A DNA stretch of 64,000 bases, taken from assembly GCA_963800395.1 (NCBI GenBank), contig CAWDBD010000008.1:7991-71990 (forward strand), in the 5' to 3' direction. The notes below the pieces were generated by a model. That model did no database searches. It worked only from the letters and a program-made list of their open reading frames with translations, and was not told the DNA's origin. Below are positions 55,060-63,786 of the stretch, piece by piece. The position numbers and the translations under genes were made by a program. Numbering within the stretch: position 1 is the first letter of the stretch; the number at the start of each line of letters is the position of its first letter. The stretch is from DASSBG01 sp963800395. Its GTDB lineage: Bacteria; Pseudomonadota; Gammaproteobacteria; Xanthomonadales; Rhodanobacteraceae.

Positions 55060-55725
55060 ATGAGCATCCGAGAATGGCCCTCGAGCGAACGTCCCCGCGA
55101 ACGTCTGTTGAAGCACGGTCCTGCTGCGCTCAGCGATGCCGAGCTGCTGGCCGTGCTGCTGGGCAGCGGTACGCGCGGCAAGAGTGCGGTGGAAATGGCG
55201 CGCGAACTGCTGTCCGCAGCCGGCAGCCTGGCCTCGCTGCTGGGCGCCGAGATTGCGCCGGTATCGGGTCTCGGTCCGGCCAAGCGTGCCCGTCTTGCTG
55301 CAAGCCTCGAACTGGCGCGCCGCTGCCTGTGCGAGGAGCTCAAGCAGCTGCCGGCGCTGAGCAGCCCGACCGACAGCGCACGTTTCATCAAGTCGCGCCT
55401 GGCGCATCTGCCGTACGAGGTGTTTGCCTGCCTCTACCTGGACAACCGGCACCGGGTACTTGAATTCGAGGAGCTGTTCCGCGGCACCATCGACGGTGCC
55501 AGCGTGCACCCGCGTGAGGTCGTGCGCTCATGCCTCAAGCACAATGCCGCGGCGGTGATCTTCGCCCACAACCATCCGTCGGGCGTTGCCGAGCCCAGCG
55601 CGGCCGATCGCGCCATCACGCGGGAGTTGCGCGAAGCCCTGGCGCTGGTCGGCATCCGCGTCCTCGACCATCTGGTGGTGGGCAGCGGTCAGCCCACGTC
55701 AATGGCCGCGCGCGGTTTGATCTGA
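55060..55725 (+). CDS. radC: RadC-family JAMM/MPN protein
   Basis: The 221-residue protein opens M-S-I-R-E-W-P-S-S-E-R-P-R-E-R-L, has a helix-hairpin-helix region (G-S-L-A-S-L-L and V-S-G-L-G-P-A-K) and the metal motif H-N-H-P-S-G-V-A-E-P-S-A-A-D. Its function is not established; repair and other roles have been disputed. Divergent from coaBC with a 118-bp spacer. Confidence 0.95.
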   Translation: MSIREWPSSERPRERLLKHGPAALSDAELLAVLLGSGTRGKSAVEMARELLSAAGSLASLLGAEIAPVSGLGPAKRARLAASLELARRCLCEELKQLPALSSPTDSARFIKSRLAHLPYEVFACLYLDNRHRVLEFEELFRGTIDGASVHPREVVRSCLKHNAAAVIFAHNHPSGVAEPSAADRAITRELREALALVGIRVLDHLVVGSGQPTSMAARGLI

Positions 55726-56067
55726 GCCTGCCTGCGTTGCCGGCTACCCGCCTGCGGGCGCGCCCGTCGCGGCGATGGGGGTGCTTGCGCACAGGCGCTG
55801 CCGGCGCATGGATCGACAAAAAAACACCCACGCCGGTGGTGCGGCGCGGGTGACGGGGTTGCGCCCTCCGTGGCGCGGGATCCGAGGAGGATCTGATGTT
55901 GATTCGGTGGTCAGGACGGTGCAGCGAGCTCCCGCACGCCAGACACCGGCGACGCGGATGCGCTCAGTACCATGCAGTGCGCCAGGGTTCCTGCGTGATA
56001 CCGCCATTCTAGGCGTCGCATATTGCATGCAGGTGACAGGTGAACGCGGTGGCGAACCTGGCAGCGG
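55726..56067. other. Convergent spacer between radC and the helicase
   Basis: Apart from the terminator at 55818-55852 nothing was recognised. A minus-strand open frame crosses it but has no downstream gene to regulate and no family features. Confidence 0.5.
55818..55852 (-). terminator. Rho-independent terminator
   Basis: On the minus strand a 10-bp stem (CACCCGCGCC with GGCGTGGGTG, one G-T pair) around an 8-base loop is followed by seven T's. It should end transcripts from the helicase gene, whose stop is about 215 bp upstream on that strand. Confidence 0.8.
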
Positions 56068-59000
56068 TCAATGCTCGGCAAACAAGGTGTCGAGGTCTTC
56101 CTCGCTGAAGCTCAGGCGATCACGGGTGCCACCGCCCGAGAGGATGGCGTCGGCAAGCTCGGCCTTGCGTGCCTTCAGGGCCTCGATGCGCTGCTCGACG
56201 GTGTCGGCGCAGATGAGGCGGTAGACGAAGACCGGCTTGTCCTGGCCGATGCGGTGGGCGCGGTCGCTGGCCTGGGCCTCGGCGGCCGGGTTCCACCAGG
56301 GGTCGTAGTGGATGACGGTATCGGCGGCGGTGAGGTTGAGACCAACGCCACCCGCCTTCAGGCTGAGCAGAAACAGCGGCGTGTCGCCTCGCTGGAATTC
56401 CTGCACGGGCGCGGCGCGATCACGGGTTTCTCCGGTCAGGGTGGTGTAGCGGATCTTGCGCTTGTCCAGCTCGGCAGCGATCAGGCCGAGCATTTCCGTG
56501 AACTGGCTGAACAGCAGAATGCGGCGGCCCTCGGCAAGCAATTCCGGCAACATGGTCATCAGCAGCTCGAACTTGGCTGACTGCCTGATCTTGCGCGCGC
56601 TGTCGTGCTTGACCAGGCGCGGGTCGCAGCATACCTGGCGCAGTTTGAGCAAGGCGTCCAGCACCATGATCCCGCTGTGCTCGATACCGCGCTCGGCGAT
56701 CACTTCGCGCAGCTCCTCGAACAGGCTGGCGCGCAGGCTGTCGTACAGGCGGCGCTGGCTGCCCTCGAGGATCACGCTGCGGGTCATTTCGGTCTTCGGC
56801 GGCAGCTCGCGGGCAACTCCGCTCTTGCTGCGGCGCAGGATGAACGGCGCAATGCGGCGGTTCAGGCGCGCCTGGCGGTCGGCATCGGCATGCTTTTCGA
56901 TGGGTATGCGGTACTGGGTGCGGAAGCTGCGCTCGTCACCCAGCAACCCGGGTACCGCCAGATCCAGCTGCGACCACAGCTCGCCCAGGTGGTTTTCCAG
57001 TGGCGTGCCGGTGAGGCACACCCGGCGTTCGGCGCGCAGGGCACAGGCGGCACGGCGCGCCTGAGTGCGCGGATTCTTGACCTGTTGTGCCTCGTCAAGC
57101 ACCAGCAAAGTGAACTTGTGTCGCTTGTAGGTCTTCAAGTCGCGCGGCAGCAAGGCGTAACTGGTCAGAACCAGGTCGTGATCCTCCAGTTTTTCCAGCT
57201 GCGGTGCGCGTTGTGGCCCGTGCACGGTGAGGCAGCTCAGGCCCGGTGTATAACGCTCGATCTCCGCCTCCCAGTTGGGCAGCAGACTGGTCGGGGCCAC
57301 CACCAGAACCGGGTGTTGCAGGGCGCCGGTCTGCTTGAGGGACAGCACGTGCACCAGCAGCTGCACGGTCTTGCCCAGGCCCATGTCATCGGCCAGCACG
57401 CCGCCGAGCCCGGCGCTGGCCAGCGCGTTGAGCCAGCGCAGTCCTTCCAGCTGGTAATGGCGCAAGGTGCCGACGAAGCCGTCGGGAACCCTGGCTTCGG
57501 CCTTGCCGGCAGCGTCACGCAGGCGACCGGCCAGGCCCTTGAGCCGGGCCGGCGCATCGACGACGCCGCCCTTGGGCATGGCCGCAGCCAGTTCTTCCAG
57601 TCGCCCGGCCTGGCCCCAGGGCAGGCGCAGGATCTTGCCGGGCTGGTCCAGGTATTCGGCGACCGGTTTCAGCAATGCCCGCAGGTCGGCCAGCGCCACC
57701 GGTACCCGGCGGCGATCATCCAGCGGTGCATGCCAGCAGGCATCGGCAGGTTCGTTGTCGGGCGCGACAAGATCGAATTGCTGCTCGGCCAGGGCCGCGC
57801 CCACTGCAGGCAGCAGATCGACACGCTTGTCATCCAGCTGCAGGCCAATTTCCAATGTGTAGCTTCGCTGGCGGCGATCCGGGGTTGCGCGCACATACCA
57901 GTGTGGCTCGTCATCCAGAACCTCGAACGGAAAGCTGGGGGCGTACTCGATGGCAAAACCTTCCGGCTCCAGCCGCGCGCGCATCGACAGCCAGCGAGCT
58001 GGCGTGTTGACCTCCAGTGCGCCGGTATAACCGGTGCCGGGGAACAGCCACGCGTCCTCGGGCAGGGTTTCGGTCAGCTCCCACGGCAGACCTTCGCAGT
58101 CCACCGCCGGCACCAGGCCCTGGGCTTCAAGCCGCTCCAGCGCAGACAGTTCTTCGGCGCGATGACGCTTGATGGTCAGCAGGCGATTGCCGCGCACGCG
58201 ACGCACTTCCGTCTCGTTTTCCAGGCCGGTAAGGCGCACGCCGCCATAGTCGAAAGCCAGTCGCACATAGGCCAGTGGCGGCATGCCTGCGGCGAGGCGT
58301 GCATGGCGGGTGAGGGCATGCAGGGTCAGACAGGCTGCGGGTACCCGGTCGAGTACTTTCGGCTCGGCAAATACCGTGGGCGCTGCCAGCACGTCGCGCA
58401 GAGGCGAATCGGGCAGCGCTTGGGACAGTTGCTCTGCCTGCGCCGGCTGCAGCGGCGGCGCGTCAATCAGGCCAGTTCGGGTCAGGGGCCCGTCCAGCCG
58501 GCCCAGCTCCGAACTTTCCGGATCAACGTACCAGAGCTGCCCGACTTTCAATGCATGCTGGCCCGCCGGCAGTTGCGGTTGTGGCTGCTGGCTGCCATCG
58601 GGGTTGACCTGCCAGGCCCACTTGGCAGTGCGCGAGGCACCGTGGCGCAACCAGAAGCCGGCTATGCCGCCCAGAAAACAGCTTGCTTCGCCCAGCATGC
58701 GGGCCAGCAGATTGTCAGCATCAGGACCGGCAATGCGCGCGTAGGTGCGGCCCTTGCGGTTCGATTGCGGCAGCGCCAGTACAGCCTGAAGGAGACTGTT
58801 TTCATGCGGCGAGAGCCGGTCCTGGAGGACCTGCCCCGCGTCAATGGCTTCGGCTTGTTCCAGTGCGCCCTCAGGGTTTCGTGCGAGCAGCACCGGCGCT
58901 GCTTCCAGCTCGGCCAGTTGCCCCTGCTCGTGGCAGAAATCCAGAAAAAATCCGAGCGTGCTCTCGGCATCACTATCCGGTTTCGCGACCGCCGGTGCGG

Positions 59001-59127
59001 CCTCGGACTGGTGTTCCAGTTTCAGCAGGCGACGCCACTCGGGCGGCAGTTCTCCGGAACGATCATCGCGGCCGCGACGATCCGAGGGTTTCTTGCTGGC
59101 TGCCGAATCGGCTTGTGCATTCTGCAT
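56068..59127 (-). CDS. SNF2/SWI2-family DEAD/DEAH helicase
   Basis: The start at 59127 (M-Q-N-A-Q-A-D-S) gives about 1019 residues; M at 59187 is an alternative. The N-terminal 500 residues have no clear motif. The ATPase core then shows G-V-L-A-D-D-M-G-L-G-K-T-V-Q (Walker A), V-L-D-E-A-Q (DEAQ box), L-T-G-T-P-L-E-N, L-F-S-Q-F-T-E-M-L, S-L-K-A-G-G-V-G-L-N-L-T and D-R-A-H-R-I-G-Q. It is an RapA/HepA-like or SNF2 DNA translocase; the partner is unknown. Confidence 0.92.
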   Translation of the reverse strand: MQNAQADSAASKKPSDRRGRDDRSGELPPEWRRLLKLEHQSEAAPAVAKPDSDAESTLGFFLDFCHEQGQLAELEAAPVLLARNPEGALEQAEAIDAGQVLQDRLSPHENSLLQAVLALPQSNRKGRTYARIAGPDADNLLARMLGEASCFLGGIAGFWLRHGASRTAKWAWQVNPDGSQQPQPQLPAGQHALKVGQLWYVDPESSELGRLDGPLTRTGLIDAPPLQPAQAEQLSQALPDSPLRDVLAAPTVFAEPKVLDRVPAACLTLHALTRHARLAAGMPPLAYVRLAFDYGGVRLTGLENETEVRRVRGNRLLTIKRHRAEELSALERLEAQGLVPAVDCEGLPWELTETLPEDAWLFPGTGYTGALEVNTPARWLSMRARLEPEGFAIEYAPSFPFEVLDDEPHWYVRATPDRRQRSYTLEIGLQLDDKRVDLLPAVGAALAEQQFDLVAPDNEPADACWHAPLDDRRRVPVALADLRALLKPVAEYLDQPGKILRLPWGQAGRLEELAAAMPKGGVVDAPARLKGLAGRLRDAAGKAEARVPDGFVGTLRHYQLEGLRWLNALASAGLGGVLADDMGLGKTVQLLVHVLSLKQTGALQHPVLVVAPTSLLPNWEAEIERYTPGLSCLTVHGPQRAPQLEKLEDHDLVLTSYALLPRDLKTYKRHKFTLLVLDEAQQVKNPRTQARRAACALRAERRVCLTGTPLENHLGELWSQLDLAVPGLLGDERSFRTQYRIPIEKHADADRQARLNRRIAPFILRRSKSGVARELPPKTEMTRSVILEGSQRRLYDSLRASLFEELREVIAERGIEHSGIMVLDALLKLRQVCCDPRLVKHDSARKIRQSAKFELLMTMLPELLAEGRRILLFSQFTEMLGLIAAELDKRKIRYTTLTGETRDRAAPVQEFQRGDTPLFLLSLKAGGVGLNLTAADTVIHYDPWWNPAAEAQASDRAHRIGQDKPVFVYRLICADTVEQRIEALKARKAELADAILSGGGTRDRLSFSEEDLDTLFAEH

Positions 59128-59202
59128 GGGATAGAGCAGACAATTTGCAGCGAGTCCAATGGACCAGCTTAGCAGGCCTTGCCGCACACATGTTCAGAAC
59201 AC

Positions 59203-60222
59203 TCAGAACAGTTTGTGGTCGGGGTACTCGGGCTTCTGTTCGCGGGCCATGATGGCCTTGAGTGCATCGGCCGGGGTGATCTCGCCGTGCAGCACCGCGC
59301 GCACGTGGCTGGCAATCGGCAGGTCCAGCCCATGTCGTTCGGCCAGGCGCATGACTTCGTTGGCGGTGACCATGCTTTCGACCACCTGGCCGATCTCGGC
59401 CAGCGCCTGATCCAGTGGTGTGCCGCGACCCAGGGCCAACCCCAGGCGGCGGTTGCGGGAAAGATCGCCGGTGCAGGTCAGTACCAGGTCACCGAGCCCG
59501 GACAGGCCCATCATGGTTTCCACCCGGGCGCCGAGTGCCAGGCCCAGGCGCAGCATCTCGTTCATGCCGCGCGTGATGAGCCCGGCGCGGGCGTTGAGCC
59601 CGAGCTCCATGCCGTCGGCCACGCCGGTCGCCACGGCCAGCACGTTCTTCATGGCGCCGCCAAGCTCAGCACCCAGCATGTCCGTGCCGGTATAAGCGCG
59701 AAAGTTGGGCGAGTGCAGCGCCTCGGCAATGATCTGCGCGAATTCGGCGCTGCTGGAGTTGACGGTGATGGCCGTGGGCTTGTTGAGCGCCACTTCGCGC
59801 GCGAACGACGGACCGGTGACCACTGCGGGGGCCGTCTCGGGCAGGCGTTCGGCTACCAGTTCGTGCAGGAAGCGGCCGGTGCCGGGCTCGAATCCCTTGG
59901 TGGCCCAGGCCAGACCCGCAGCGGCAGGCAGGCATTCGGCCACCGCCTCGAGCTGCCCGACGAAGGCTTCGCTGGGCACCGCGATCAGTGCCCAGTCGAC
60001 ATCCGCCAGGGCCTTTGGCAGATCGGGCTGGAACTCCAGACTTTCCGGCAATGGGCAGTCCGGCAAGTAGCGCTTGTTGCAGTGGCTGCTGGCCATCTCG
60101 GCCAGCATCGCGCGATCACGTGCCCACAGGCGCGTGGGCACGCCGTTGCGTGCCAGCAGGCTTGCCAGCGCGGTACCCCAGGAACCGGCCCCGAGTACCG
60201 CAACCCCCGGCGCTGCACCCAT
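59203..60222 (-). CDS. gpsA: Glycerol-3-phosphate dehydrogenase (NAD(P)+)
   Basis: The 339-residue enzyme reduces dihydroxyacetone phosphate for phospholipids. Marks: V-L-G-A-G-S-W-G-T-A-L-A, A-T-K-G-F-E, T-G-P-S-F-A-R-E-V (Lys region K-N-V-L-A-V-A-T-G) and G-L-G-D-L-V-L-T-C. It starts 11 bp after secB, the common secB-gpsA operon. Confidence 0.97.
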   Translation of the reverse strand: MGAAPGVAVLGAGSWGTALASLLARNGVPTRLWARDRAMLAEMASSHCNKRYLPDCPLPESLEFQPDLPKALADVDWALIAVPSEAFVGQLEAVAECLPAAAGLAWATKGFEPGTGRFLHELVAERLPETAPAVVTGPSFAREVALNKPTAITVNSSSAEFAQIIAEALHSPNFRAYTGTDMLGAELGGAMKNVLAVATGVADGMELGLNARAGLITRGMNEMLRLGLALGARVETMMGLSGLGDLVLTCTGDLSRNRRLGLALGRGTPLDQALAEIGQVVESMVTANEVMRLAERHGLDLPIASHVRAVLHGEITPADALKAIMAREQKPEYPDHKLF

Positions 60223-60233
60223 ATCAGGGAACC

Positions 60234-60752
60234 TTAGGCGTTGGCTGCCGGAGCGTCGTCGCCCGCTTCGCCGCCTTCGGCCTGACGGCGTTGCTGCTCG
60301 GCGTAGAGGGCGTCAAAGTTGATCGGCTGCAGCAGGAACGGCGGGAAGCCGCCATTCTGCACCAGGTCCGACAGGATCTGACGTGCGTACGGGAACAGCA
60401 CGTTGGGGCAATAGCTGCCCAGCACCGCGTCCAGTCCGGCTTCGTCGAATCCGGTGACGCCGAAGATGCCGGCCTGGTGGACCTCGGCAAGATAGGCCGT
60501 GGAATCGTTCATGGTGCAGGTGATGGTCAGCGTCAGCACCACTTCATGCACGTCTTCGGACAGCTTGGTGTGCTTCTGGCCCAGGTTGAGCTGGACTTGC
60601 GGCTGGCCCTGTTCCTGGTAGACCTGCGGAGCATTGGGCACTTCAAACGAAGCGTCCTTGATGTAGACCTTCTGCAGGTTCAGCTGAGCTTGCGAAGCCT
60701 GGCCATTGCTGGCTGCGGCCTGGCCGTTGGTGGCCGGAGTATTGTCTGCCAT
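60234..60752 (-). CDS. secB: Protein-export chaperone SecB
   Basis: The 172-residue protein has the SecB core (V-Y-I-K-D-A-S-F-E-V-P-N-A-P, Y-L-A-E-V-H-Q-A-G-I-F, L-F-P-Y-A-R-Q, G-G-F-P-P-F-L-L-Q-P-I-N-F) and low-complexity N- and C-terminal arms rich in A, Q, N and G. It keeps preproteins unfolded for SecA. Confidence 0.97.
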   Translation of the reverse strand: MADNTPATNGQAAASNGQASQAQLNLQKVYIKDASFEVPNAPQVYQEQGQPQVQLNLGQKHTKLSEDVHEVVLTLTITCTMNDSTAYLAEVHQAGIFGVTGFDEAGLDAVLGSYCPNVLFPYARQILSDLVQNGGFPPFLLQPINFDALYAEQQRRQAEGGEAGDDAPAANA

Positions 60753-60852
60753 GAATCAGGTTCTCTTTGCGTGATGACGGGAAAAGACGGTAATTGTCTC
60801 ATAGAATCAGTCCCCCGTGCACGCGCCCGGGCGAGAAACGGCGTCAAAACCA

Positions 60853-60881
60853 TTGTTGCGGGACACGATTTCTGCTATAAA
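60853..60881 (+). promoter_or_regulatory. Sigma-70 promoter for rpmB-rpmG
   Basis: TTGTTG (60853-60858), 17-bp spacer, TATAAA (60876-60881). It lies 162 bp before the rpmB ATG and leaves a long GC-rich leader that may fold (GGACGTTGCGGATG..., GCTGCGCGATGCGGGC). Confidence 0.65.
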
Positions 60882-61043
60882 GTGCGGCTGGCCTGACCCA
60901 TCCGGACGTTGCGGATGCTCCCGCTGCGCGATGCGGGCTTCGGTATCCGGCCATTATGCCAGCATCGCGTGGTAGCTCGCTGCCGCTGGGCCGTCGCTGT
61001 TCTGGCCAAAGAACAGCTCAATCAGACGCTATAGGAACCGACC

Positions 61044-61280
61044 ATGGCTCGTGTATGCCAAGTAACCGGAAAACGCGTGCAGACGGGTAACAATGTCTCG
61101 CATGCCAACAACACATCCCGCCGCCGCTGGCTGCCCAACCTGCACGAACGCCGTTTCTGGGTTCCCAGCGAAAAGCGCTGGATCAAGCTGCGCGTTTCCA
61201 ACCACGCCCTGCGCACCATCGACAAGAACGGCATCGAAGCCGTGATCGCCGACATGCGTGCCCGCGGCGAAAAGATCTGA
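61044..61280 (+). CDS. rpmB: 50S ribosomal protein L28
   Basis: The 78-residue protein opens M-A-R-V-C-Q-V-T-G-K-R-V-Q-T-G-N-N-V-S and has S-H-A-N-N-T-S-R-R-R-W and the terminal basic segment typical of L28. It starts the rpmB-rpmG operon; rpmG follows after 13 bp. Confidence 0.98.
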   Translation: MARVCQVTGKRVQTGNNVSHANNTSRRRWLPNLHERRFWVPSEKRWIKLRVSNHALRTIDKNGIEAVIADMRARGEKI

Positions 61281-61293
61281 GGAGTAGAAAACC

Positions 61294-61458
61294 ATGGCTT
61301 CCAAACGCGACAAGATTCGCCTCAACTCCTCCGCCGGTACCGGTCATTTCTACACCACCGACAAGAACAAGAAGAACACGCCGGAAAAGATGGCCATCAA
61401 GAAGTACGACCCGGTCGTGCGCAAACACGTCATCTACAAGGAAGGCAAAATCAAGTGA
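61294..61458 (+). CDS. rpmG: 50S ribosomal protein L33
   Basis: The 54-residue protein (M-A-S-K-R-D-K-I-R-L-N-S-S-A to E-G-K-I-K) is the Cys-free L33 variant, with T-G-H-F-Y-T-T-D-K-N-K-K. It follows rpmB with a GAGGAG site. Confidence 0.97.
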   Translation: MASKRDKIRLNSSAGTGHFYTTDKNKKNTPEKMAIKKYDPVVRKHVIYKEGKIK

Positions 61459-61507
61459 CGCACTGACGCGGCTGCGCGAAGCGCAGTCGCCTTTGTCAGT
61501 GCGTCAT
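61456..61507. repeat. Palindrome starting in the rpmG stop codon
   Basis: TGACGCACTGAC (61456-61467, beginning with the rpmG TGA) is the exact reverse complement of GTCAGTGCGTCA (61496-61507). An inner hairpin CTGCGC-GAA-GCGCAG lies between them. A 49-bp part of it (61464-61512) is repeated with one mismatch at 61579-61627. Confidence 0.85.
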
Positions 61508-61552
61508 CCCGGACAGCGCAGCGCGCTGATCCGGGATCCAGAGTCTTGCTCG

Positions 61553-61576
61553 AAAGCCCGCCGCCTGGCGGGCTTT
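61553..61576 (+). terminator. Terminator of rpmB-rpmG
   Basis: AAAGCCCGCC pairs perfectly with GGCGGGCTTT around GCCT, followed by CTT. The T's sit partly in the stem. Confidence 0.7.
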
Positions 61577-61578
61577 CT

Positions 61579-61627
61579 TGACGCGGCTGCGCGAAGCGCA
61601 GTCGCCCTTGTCAGTGCGTCATCCCGG
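61579..61627. repeat. Direct copy of the 49-bp segment at 61464-61512
   Basis: It reads TGACGCGGCTGCGCGAAGCG, then on to GCGTCATCCCGG, differing from the first copy at one base. The outer TGACGCAC of the first copy is missing, so it lacks the long palindrome. The rest of the stretch up to 61766 holds nothing recognised. Confidence 0.85.
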
Positions 61628-61766
61628 TGCCTGTTCGTACCCACCTGTCTGTACCTGTTGCGCACAGTCCACCACGCGGCGCTCTGCAGTTCCCGGCTTG
61701 AGCGCGTGCTGCGCGCGCCATGGTCAGCAGGCCATGCCCGCGTCATGCGACGTCCTGCCGGATGCT

Positions 61767-62549
61767 TCAATCTGAGTGTGCGTCCTCATCCGGCTCGGAC
61801 GAGGCCTCCTTTTCCTTGCGGTGCCTGATGGTGGCTTCCACGTGGGATTGCTTGGCGAAACCCGTGCGGCGACGTTTGTCCAGCGCCTTGATGGCATCAA
61901 GGTGGCCGTAGAGCACCAGATTGTCATGCGCGCCGATTTCGGTATCGCCATGCGGCACGCCGACAAACTCGCCATTGGCACGCTTGACCGCCAGTACCAG
62001 CAAGCCTTCGCCGCGGATATCCGCTTCCGACAGCTGCATCCCGGCAAGCCAGTCCTGCTCGGAGATGGCCAGTTCCACCAGGCGATAATCGCCGGCCAGC
62101 TGCATCAGGCTCTCGTAGTCGCGCACATTCAGCCGCGTGTAGCGTTGCAGGCCGCGCTCGATGAGTACCGACAGGTGGCGATCCACCCAGGCACTGGACG
62201 CCAGCAGCCACAAACCGCCGAGGCTCAAGGCCAGCAACCCGATCTTGATCGAGAACGCCCACCATCCCTGCTGACCCTGGTGCATGAAGGTCAGCATCAG
62301 CGAGCCGATTCCGGTCACGATACCGGCGTTTCCAACCAGCATCAGCAGCATCACGATGCGGCGGCGCACCGGGTGATTGACAACCTTTTCCGACTCGTTG
62401 GTGGTGAAGCCGGCACCGGTCAGTGCCGAGCGCGCCTGAAAGCGCGCCGACTCCCGTGACAAGCCGGTATGCGTGAGCGCAATCGTGGCGACGCGGGTGA
62501 CCAGCATCGACACAACCACCACCATCACCAGAGAGATAACCCCGAACAT
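61767..62549 (-). CDS. Membrane protein with TrkA-C (RCK-C) domain
   Basis: The 260-residue protein has three membrane helices in the first 125 residues (V-I-S-L-V-M-V-V-V-V-S-M-L, I-V-M-L-L-M-L-V-G-N-A-G-I-V, I-G-L-L-A-L-S-L-G-G-L-W-L-L) and a C-terminal TrkA-C ligand domain (L-A-G-M-Q-L-S-E-A-D-I, G-V-P-H-G-D-T-E-I-G-A-H-D-N-L-V-L-Y-G). TrkA-C domains bind nucleotides or ions in potassium transport; here the transporter partner is unknown. Confidence 0.78.
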   Translation of the reverse strand: MFGVISLVMVVVVSMLVTRVATIALTHTGLSRESARFQARSALTGAGFTTNESEKVVNHPVRRRIVMLLMLVGNAGIVTGIGSLMLTFMHQGQQGWWAFSIKIGLLALSLGGLWLLASSAWVDRHLSVLIERGLQRYTRLNVRDYESLMQLAGDYRLVELAISEQDWLAGMQLSEADIRGEGLLVLAVKRANGEFVGVPHGDTEIGAHDNLVLYGHLDAIKALDKRRRTGFAKQSHVEATIRHRKEKEASSEPDEDAHSD

Positions 62550-62587
62550 GTCTGCAGTTTACGCTGAAGCCTCCACCCGGGTCGCCG

Positions 62588-63628
62588 TCAGGGTGATTCG
62601 TCGGGTCCCACGCGCACCACCAGCTTGCCGAAGTTGCTTCCCTCGAGCATGCCGATGAATGCCTCGGGTGCCTTTTCCAGGCCCTCCACCACATCTTCCC
62701 GGTAGTGCATCTTGCCCTCGGCCACCCAGGTGCCCATGGCCTTGGCGAATTCGCCGTAGCGGTCGCCGTAGTCATCGAAGATGATGAATCCCTGCATGCG
62801 GATGCGCTTCTTCAGCATTGTCCCCATCAGCAGCGGCAGACGGTCGGGGCCGGGTGGCAGCTCGGTGGCGTTGTAGCCGGCAACCAGTCCGCACAGGGGC
62901 ACGCGTGCCTTGCTGTTGAGCAGCGGCATGACGGCATCGAATACGGCACCACCGACACTTTCGAAATAGACGTCGATACCGTCAGGGCAGGCCGCGGCAA
63001 GGCGTTCGTCCAGCTTGTCCTCATGGTGATCGAGACAGGCATCGAAGCCCAGCGTTTCGGTCACATAACGGCATTTCTTCTCACCGCCGGCGATACCGAC
63101 GATGCGGCAACCCTTGAGTTTGGCAATCTGTCCCACTACCGAGCCGACGGCGCCCGATGCGGCGGCCACCACCACGGTTTCGCCTGCCTGCGGCTGACCG
63201 ATATCGAGCAGACCCATGTAGGCGGTAAAACCGGGCATGCCGAGGATGCCCAGCGCCCATGACGGATGCGGCAGCTCATTGAGCTTGTTCAGTCCCTTGC
63301 CGTCGGAAATCGCATAGTCCTGCCAGCCGGTGTAGGCCAGCACCCAGTCACCGGGCTTGTAGTCCGGATGTTTCGATGCAGCCACGCGGCACACCGTGCC
63401 GCCGACCATCACATCATCCACCTTGACCGGGTCGGCATAGGAAGGCGCATCGCTCATGCGCCCGCGCATGTAGGGGTCGAGCGACAGGAACACCGTGCGC
63501 AGAAGCAGCTGACCCTCGCCAGGTGTCGGCACGTCCTGCTCTTCCAGACGAAAATTGGCGTTGGTCGGAGCCCCCTTCGGACGCGAGGCGAGTACGAGGC
63601 GTCGGTTGCTGTTTGAAGACTGGGTCAT
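62588..63628 (-). CDS. NADP-dependent oxidoreductase of the MDR family (CurA/YncB-like)
   Basis: The ATG at 63628 gives a 346-residue medium-chain reductase without the zinc ligands. It has F-L-S-L-D-P-Y-M-R-G-R-M, M-P-G-F-T-A-Y-M-G-L, S-G-A-V-G-S-V-V-G-Q (NADPH loop) and D-V-Y-F-E-S-V-G-G. Relatives reduce enones such as curcumin or leukotriene metabolites; the substrate here is unknown. Confidence 0.88.
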   Translation of the reverse strand: MTQSSNSNRRLVLASRPKGAPTNANFRLEEQDVPTPGEGQLLLRTVFLSLDPYMRGRMSDAPSYADPVKVDDVMVGGTVCRVAASKHPDYKPGDWVLAYTGWQDYAISDGKGLNKLNELPHPSWALGILGMPGFTAYMGLLDIGQPQAGETVVVAAASGAVGSVVGQIAKLKGCRIVGIAGGEKKCRYVTETLGFDACLDHHEDKLDERLAAACPDGIDVYFESVGGAVFDAVMPLLNSKARVPLCGLVAGYNATELPPGPDRLPLLMGTMLKKRIRMQGFIIFDDYGDRYGEFAKAMGTWVAEGKMHYREDVVEGLEKAPEAFIGMLEGSNFGKLVVRVGPDESP

Positions 63629-63786
63629 TTCGAAGTCCTTTGGGTGCGAGCTAATCCGCCCACGATACAGCCCGGCCCATGAACCCGACTTGATCCAGGC
63701 CGGCTGCGAGCCTTGGATCAGGTTGTGCAGGCCTTGGGCAATCCCTGCAAGGGTTGCAGCAGGACCGCGAGCCGCAAGTGCACTTT

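Noticed and set aside
55744..56028. Minus-strand open frame followed by a hairpin and T-run, resembling a leader peptide with attenuator
   Set aside because: No minus-strand gene lies downstream; radC there is on the plus strand. The hairpin is better explained as the terminator of the helicase gene.
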